Shown: positions 6,388 to 9,662 of the stretch, in pieces
Position numbering within the stretch: the first letter of the stretch is position 1
Layout of the letters: the number at the start of each line of letters is the position of its first letter
Assembly: GCA_023457475.1 (NCBI GenBank)
Contig: JAEWLO010000107.1
Coordinates: 1-9,662, forward strand
Direction: 5' to 3'
DNA: 9,662 nucleotides
Source: Pseudomonadota bacterium
Lineage (GTDB): Bacteria > Pseudomonadota > Gammaproteobacteria > Xanthomonadales > Xanthomonadaceae
Position numbers and translations under genes: made by a program
The notes under the pieces: model-generated
What the model was told of the DNA's origin: nothing
What the model saw: the letters and a program-made list of their open reading frames with translations, nothing else
The model's database searches: none

Positions 6388-7404
6388 TCAGGGATGCGGC
6401 CGGACCATGCCGGCCACGCCGACCTTCGCCGCAACCTGGGCCTTGAGGTTCTCCGCCTCGGCGCGATTGGCGACCGGGCCGACGCGCACGCGGTTGAGCG
6501 TGCCCTTGTCGGTGCGTACCTGCTCCACGAAAGCGCTGAAGCCGGCCGCGCGCACCTTGTCGCGCAGGGCATTGGCATCGCTGGCCTGACCGAACGCGCC
6601 CAGCTGCACGGCAAAGCCGACGCTGCTGGCGGCGGGAGCCGCAGGGGTGGCCACGGGCTTGGCCGCTTCCGGCTTGGCAGGAGCCGGCTTGGGCTCAGGC
6701 TTGGGCACGTCCGGCTTCGGGGCGGGTCTGGCGGCCGCGACCGGTTCCGGCGGCAGGGATTCGGTGGTGACGGTGGACGCCGCCTGCGCCGCACTGGCGC
6801 TGGAAGCGGACGGCGCAGCCGGGGGCGTAGCCGGTGCCGCCGCGGTGGCGGTGTCGGTGCGGGCATCGAGGGTGACCACCTCGGCCTTCACGTCATTGCG
6901 GACCTTGACCGCTTCCAGGCGTGCGGCCTCGGCCTGGGCGCGGTCTGCGTATGGCCCTACCCGCACGCGGAAGGCCGGACGGCCGCTGATCGTCGCCGCT
7001 TCACTGAACCCCGGCAGGTTCGCGCGCTTGAGGTAGGCGATGACCGCATCGGCGTCCTTCCGGGTGGCATAGGCCCCGAAGCTGACCGCGTAGTTCCCGG
7101 CGGCGACGGCCGGCGAGGTGTCGGCCGGCGTGGTGGCATCGCTGCCCGCCGGCGTGGCGGCATCGGCCAGCGGCTGGGCGCTGGAGGCAGCCCCCTGCAG
7201 GCCGGTGGCACCGCCTGCCGGAGCCACCAGGGGCAGCTCACGCGTCTGGAACTCGCCGTCGGCCGGCGCGTCAGGTGCCGTGATCGGCACGCTCGCAACA
7301 CCACTGTCCGGCGCGGGGCCCTTGACCAGCATGGGCAGGAAAATCACGGCCAGCGCCACCAGGACGATGGCACCAATCAGTCGCTGTTTCAGAGGAGTAT
7401 CCAC
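6388..7404 (-). CDS. dedD: DedD-like membrane protein with two SPOR domains
   Basis: A 338-residue bitopic inner-membrane protein. The GTG at 7404 gives the family-typical opening VDTPLKQRLIGAIVLVALA, a short cytoplasmic head and one membrane helix at about 8-27. The frame can be extended to a TTG at 7473, but that extension contains the -10 box TATAAT and is unlikely to be translated. After the helix comes a periplasmic region with two SPOR domains at about 103-180 (begins NYAVSFGAYA) and 262-335 (begins FAVQLGAFG). They are joined by an 80-residue Ala/Pro/Lys linker with KP repeats. SPOR domains bind denuded peptidoglycan at the division septum, and E. coli DedD, with one such domain, assists septal cell-wall synthesis; a division role is therefore likely. 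No clear Shine-Dalgarno sequence precedes the GTG. cvpA starts 55 bases downstream, so the two are probably co-transcribed. The gene name follows position and architecture. Confidence 0.88.
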   Translation of the reverse strand: MDTPLKQRLIGAIVLVALAVIFLPMLVKGPAPDSGVASVPITAPDAPADGEFQTRELPLVAPAGGATGLQGAASSAQPLADAATPAGSDATTPADTSPAVAAGNYAVSFGAYATRKDADAVIAYLKRANLPGFSEAATISGRPAFRVRVGPYADRAQAEAARLEAVKVRNDVKAEVVTLDARTDTATAAAPATPPAAPSASSASAAQAASTVTTESLPPEPVAAARPAPKPDVPKPEPKPAPAKPEAAKPVATPAAPAASSVGFAVQLGAFGQASDANALRDKVRAAGFSAFVEQVRTDKGTLNRVRVGPVANRAEAENLKAQVAAKVGVAGMVRPHP

Positions 7405-7441
7405 GGAAGGCAGGCAGGCGGCGCGGCGGAATGCCAGCTTG

Positions 7442-7473
7442 ATTATAAGACGGTGGGTGGCGTTGGCGTCCAA
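7442..7473 (-). promoter_or_regulatory. Probable promoter for the dedD-cvpA-purF-DUF455 unit
   Basis: On the minus strand a perfect TATAAT lies at 7442-7447, rare in DNA this GC-rich. It would start transcription near 7435, about 30 bases before the dedD GTG at 7404. The -35 is weak: TTGGAC at 7468-7473 is 20 bases away, too far, and the hexamer at 17 bases is poor. Its position, just after the SMAG hairpins that end folC, fits an independent unit. Confidence 0.45.
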
Positions 7474-7500
7474 GCGAGATGAATGATGCGTGGATCGCGA

Positions 7501-7545
7501 GCCGGGTGGAGCCCGGCGTTACTGCCGGGCAGAGCCCGGGGCTAC
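7501..7545 (-). repeat. SMAG (GTAG) repeat, double-hairpin form, overlapping the folC stop
   Basis: Read on the minus strand, the element starts with GTAG (7545-7542). It then forms two GC-rich hairpins: CCGGGC/GCCCGG with a 3-base loop (7539-7525) and GCCGGG/CCCGGC with a 5-base loop (7517-7501). A GTAG head followed by an imperfectly paired GC hairpin is the description of SMAG repeats, the REP-like elements scattered in Stenotrophomonas maltophilia genomes, which often occur as pairs. The TAG in its head is the folC stop codon. It probably stabilises or ends the folC message before the dedD promoter. Confidence 0.75.
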
Positions 7546-8813
7546 GGGGCTGCAAGCCACTGCAGGGCCTGCGCGGCCGTGTGGAACGAACCGAACACCA
7601 GTACGCGGTCACCTGCCCCGGCTGCATCCAGCACGTGTCGCAGCGCGTCTTCCACGGTCGCATGCACGGTGCCCGCGGCCGCCGCAGTCGCTGCCAGGCG
7701 TGTGCGCAGGGCATCGGCCGTCTGTGCGCGGGGACCCTCCAGGCCCGCCAGGTGCCAGGCATCCACCTGTCCCGCCAGTGCATCCACCACACCGGGCGCG
7801 TCCTTGTCCTGCAGCGCGGCGAACACGGCCACGGTGCGACCGGCCGCGCGGCGCGCCTTCAGCGCGGTGGCCAGCTCGCGGGCGGCCTGCGGGTTGTGGC
7901 CGACGTCGACCAGCACCTCGACACCATCGCGTTCAAACGCCTGCAGGCGGCCGGCGATGCGGGCGTTGGCCACGCCTTCGATGATTGCCGCGCGCGGCAG
8001 CGGGCGATCCAGCGCGCGCAGCGCGGCAATCGCCGAGGCCGCATTGCGCAGCTGGATGGGACCGCGCAGCGCGGGCATCGGCAGTTCGATGCGCGTGCCG
8101 ACATCGCGCCAGCGCCAGCGCTGGTCGTCGATGACGTCGGCGAAGAAGTCGCTGCCGCCGCGGATCGCATTGGCCCCCAGCAGGTAGGCACGGGCCAGCA
8201 CGCTGGAGGGCGGGTCGGTCTCGCCCAGGATTACCGGCTTCCAGCCGCGGATGATGCCGGCCTTCTCCACGCCGATGGCTTCCCGGTCATCGCCCAGCCA
8301 GTCGCTGTGGTCGATGTCGACGGTGGTGATGACGGCCACGTCGGCGTTCACGATGTTGACCGCGTCCAGACGCCCGCCCAGCCCGACCTCGAGCACCGCC
8401 AGGTCCAGCCCGGCCTGGCCGAGCAGATGCAGCGCGGCCAGTGTGCCGTACTCGAAATAAGTGAGCGTGGTGTCGCCGCGCGCGTCCTCGATGGCGTTGA
8501 ACGCGCCGATCAGCGCGGCATCGGAAACGTCTTGACCGTCGATCCGGACGCGCTCGTTGTAGCGCAGCAGATGCGGCGAGGTATAGGCCCCCACCTTCCA
8601 ACCGGCGGCACGGCCGATGGCCTCGATGAAGGCCACCGTGGAGCCCTTGCCGTTGGTGCCGCCCACCACGACGGTGTGCTTGCCCGGGGCCACTACGCCC
8701 AGGGCCTGCGCAACGGCACGCACGCGATCAAGCCCCATGTCGATGGTGGCCGGATGCTGCTGCTCGATGAAGGCGAGCCAGTCGGTAAGGGTCTGCGGAC
8801 GGAGTGCGGTCAT
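7542..8813 (-). CDS. folC: Bifunctional dihydrofolate synthase / folylpolyglutamate synthase (FolC)
   Basis: A 423-residue cytoplasmic Mur-ligase-family enzyme. It joins glutamate to dihydropteroate to make dihydrofolate, then adds further glutamates to reduced folates. Motifs in order: the ATP loop GTNGKGST (52-59), TSPHL (78-82), TYFEYGTLAAL (118-128), EVGLGGRLDAVN (142-153), HSDWLG (169-174), VEKAGI (182-187) with the lysine typical of the carbamylated site, GRLQ near 288-291, DVGHNPQA (303-310) and VFGSFHTAA (407-415). All usual parts are present and the length is normal. The ATG at 8813 starts 24 bases after the stop of the histidine phosphatase gene; no clear Shine-Dalgarno sequence precedes it, so translation may depend on ribosomes arriving from that gene. 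The stop TAG is formed by the GTAG head of a SMAG repeat. Many proteobacteria have accD directly upstream of folC; here a histidine phosphatase takes that place. Confidence 0.96.
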   Translation of the reverse strand: MTALRPQTLTDWLAFIEQQHPATIDMGLDRVRAVAQALGVVAPGKHTVVVGGTNGKGSTVAFIEAIGRAAGWKVGAYTSPHLLRYNERVRIDGQDVSDAALIGAFNAIEDARGDTTLTYFEYGTLAALHLLGQAGLDLAVLEVGLGGRLDAVNIVNADVAVITTVDIDHSDWLGDDREAIGVEKAGIIRGWKPVILGETDPPSSVLARAYLLGANAIRGGSDFFADVIDDQRWRWRDVGTRIELPMPALRGPIQLRNAASAIAALRALDRPLPRAAIIEGVANARIAGRLQAFERDGVEVLVDVGHNPQAARELATALKARRAAGRTVAVFAALQDKDAPGVVDALAGQVDAWHLAGLEGPRAQTADALRTRLAATAAAAGTVHATVEDALRHVLDAAGAGDRVLVFGSFHTAAQALQWLAAP

Positions 8814-8837
8814 GGCGATGGATCGTGTTCGGGTGCG

Positions 8838-9482
8838 TTACAGCGCGCGGTGCTTGGCTTCGCCGAAGAATGGCGTGTGATGGGCGCAGTCGTTCAGGCG
8901 CACGACCTCCAAGGTGTCCAGATCGGCACCTTCCAGCAGGTTGAGCGTGGTGGGAGCCTGGCGGAAGGTCCACAGGCGCGAGAGCGGCAGCCCCAGTACC
9001 CGGCAAAGGATGACGCGATTGACCGCATCATGCGCCACCACAAGCAGCGTGTCGTGCTCGCCCAGCCCTTCGGCCGCGCGGGCCAGGCCACGCCAGCTGC
9101 GTTCAAGCACCAGCCGCAGCGACTCGCCGCCCGGCATCAGTACGGTATCGGGTTCCTCGCGCCAGGCGCGCAGGCGCGAGGGATCCTTCTCATGGATTTC
9201 GCTGGCGAGCAGGCCTTCCCATTCGCCATGGGCGATTTCCTGCAGCTCCGGTTCGGTCAGCAGCATGGCCGCACGCCCGGCACCCAGCGCGAACTGCGCG
9301 GTGCGCTGCGCACGCGACAGCGGCGAGGCCACTGCCCGCGTGATGTCGACCGATTTCAGGCGGTCACCCAGGGCCTGGGCCTGGGCTTCGCCGATCGGCG
9401 ACAGAGGGATATCGATCTGGCCTTGGTAGCGGCCTTCGGCGTTCCAGGGGGTTTCGCCGTGCCGGGCAAGCAGGATGCGCAT
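8838..9482 (-). CDS. Histidine phosphatase superfamily protein (phosphoglycerate mutase-like)
   Basis: A 214-residue cytoplasmic branch-1 histidine phosphatase. The ATG at 9482 is chosen because the family begins almost at once with MRILLARHGETPWN. The open frame reaches 9590 but would run through the palindrome and the terminator. An AGGA lies 12 bases upstream, longer than usual. The catalytic set is complete: Arg7 and His8 in RHGE (phosphohistidine), Arg56 in SPLSRAQRTA, Glu82 in EIAHGEWEG, and His151 in VVAHDAVNR. The length and GxWEG block resemble small-molecule phosphatases such as alpha-ribazole phosphatase (CobC) or GpmB-like enzymes rather than the larger glycolytic mutase, but the substrate cannot be read from sequence. 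It precedes folC by 24 bases and probably shares its transcript, hinting at a role on a folate-pathway or nucleotide phosphate ester (inference). Confidence 0.9.
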   Translation of the reverse strand: MRILLARHGETPWNAEGRYQGQIDIPLSPIGEAQAQALGDRLKSVDITRAVASPLSRAQRTAQFALGAGRAAMLLTEPELQEIAHGEWEGLLASEIHEKDPSRLRAWREEPDTVLMPGGESLRLVLERSWRGLARAAEGLGEHDTLLVVAHDAVNRVILCRVLGLPLSRLWTFRQAPTTLNLLEGADLDTLEVVRLNDCAHHTPFFGEAKHRAL

Positions 9483-9517
9483 GCGAACTAGAGGTCCTTG
9501 GGAGGAAGACAGTCGCA

Positions 9518-9540
9518 ATCGTTCACAGGTTGTGAACGAT
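9518..9540. promoter_or_regulatory. Perfect 10-3-10 inverted repeat in the leader of the histidine phosphatase gene
   Basis: Arms ATCGTTCACA (9518-9527) and TGTGAACGAT (9531-9540) match perfectly around the spacer GGT. The repeat ends 35 bases before the ATG at 9482. Its AT/GC balance and lack of a T-run argue against a terminator, and the position just after a possible -10 box suits a repressor operator or an mRNA 5' hairpin. I do not recognise it as the site of a named regulator. Confidence 0.55.
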
Positions 9541-9555
9541 CGTGGGGGAATGCGC

Positions 9556-9561
9556 ATCATA
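9556..9561 (-). promoter_or_regulatory. Possible -10 box of the histidine phosphatase - folC unit
   Basis: TATGAT on the minus strand matches the sigma-70 -10 consensus at 5 of 6 positions and would start transcription near 9549, just before the palindrome at 9540-9518. No good -35 is seen, because the region 17-18 bases upstream falls in the terminator stem. Confidence 0.3.
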
Positions 9562-9577
9562 ACCCGCCGCAGATGCG

Positions 9578-9609
9578 AAAGGCCCCGCAACGAGGGGTGC
9601 GGGGCCTTT
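9578..9609. terminator. Rho-independent-type terminator, usable on both strands
   Basis: A perfect 12-bp stem (AAAGGCCCCGCA at 9578-9589, TGCGGGGCCTTT at 9598-9609) closes on an 8-base loop. The A/T ends of the stem give a short T-run on either strand. It lies upstream of the histidine phosphatase gene, so it most likely ends a minus-strand gene beyond the right edge and insulates the folC unit from it. Confidence 0.8.
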
Positions 9610-9633
9610 GTGGAACCGTGCGGGAGGGTTCCG

Positions 9634-9662
9634 GTAGCGCCGGCCGTTGGCCGGCCCTCGGG
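9634..9662 (+). repeat. SMAG (GTAG) repeat, cut by the window end
   Basis: GTAG at 9634-9637 is followed by the stem GCCGGCC (9639-9645), a GTT loop and GGCCGGC (9649-9655). This is the same plan as the repeat at 7501-7545 but in the opposite orientation. The element may continue or be paired beyond 9662. It sits between the terminator and whatever gene lies further right. Confidence 0.7.

Noticed and set aside
5509..7404. PurR operator for cvpA-purF as in E. coli
   Set aside because: No sequence near ACGCAAACGTTTNCNT was seen before dedD, cvpA or purF.
7479..9491. A 670-codon open frame on the plus strand opposite folC and the histidine phosphatase gene
   Set aside because: Same explanation: it mirrors two well-supported genes and has no recognisable domain or ribosome-binding site.

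Overview
This is a GC-rich chromosomal window from a gammaproteobacterium, most probably a Stenotrophomonas or a close relative in the Xanthomonadaceae. Three things point there: codon use strongly biased to G/C-ending codons; the core gene run folC - dedD - cvpA - purF; and two short hairpin repeats that begin with the tetranucleotide GTAG, the hallmark of the SMAG (REP-like) repeats of Stenotrophomonas maltophilia. The assignment rests on sequence features read by eye, not on a database search.

Left part (1-3193), accessory. A secreted zinc metalloprotease of the metzincin type (97-1353, minus), resembling peptidyl-Asp metalloendopeptidases (family M72), carries a signal peptide and a long propeptide. 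Divergent from it, across a 213-base intergenic region, is a stand-alone DUF2235 (Tle1-like) alpha/beta hydrolase (1567-3030, plus) with a complete Ser-Asp-His triad. It has no type VI secretion gene and no recognisable immunity gene beside it. Its last 270 bases use leucine codons quite differently from the rest of the gene.

Right part (3194-9482), core metabolism, all on the minus strand and so read from right to left. A histidine phosphatase (9482 to 8838) precedes folC (8813 to 7542). A paired SMAG hairpin whose GTAG supplies the folC stop codon then separates folC from a second unit. That unit appears to start at its own -10 box and contains a dedD-like double-SPOR membrane protein (7404 to 6388), cvpA (6332 to 5538), purF (5508 to 4042) and a DUF455 ferritin-like di-iron protein (4033 to 3194). 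The DUF455 gene is coupled to purF by a ribosome-binding site that overlaps the purF stop codon.

How the genes fit together: PurF commits PRPP to purine synthesis and FolC makes the folylpolyglutamates whose formyl forms feed that pathway, so the run links one-carbon and purine metabolism. CvpA and DedD are membrane and envelope proteins that traditionally travel with them. The DUF455 protein is the least understood member. The right edge holds a 10-3-10 perfect palindrome in the leader of the histidine phosphatase gene, a strong bidirectional-looking terminator and a second SMAG repeat cut by the window end. No RNA gene, CRISPR array or insertion sequence was seen.
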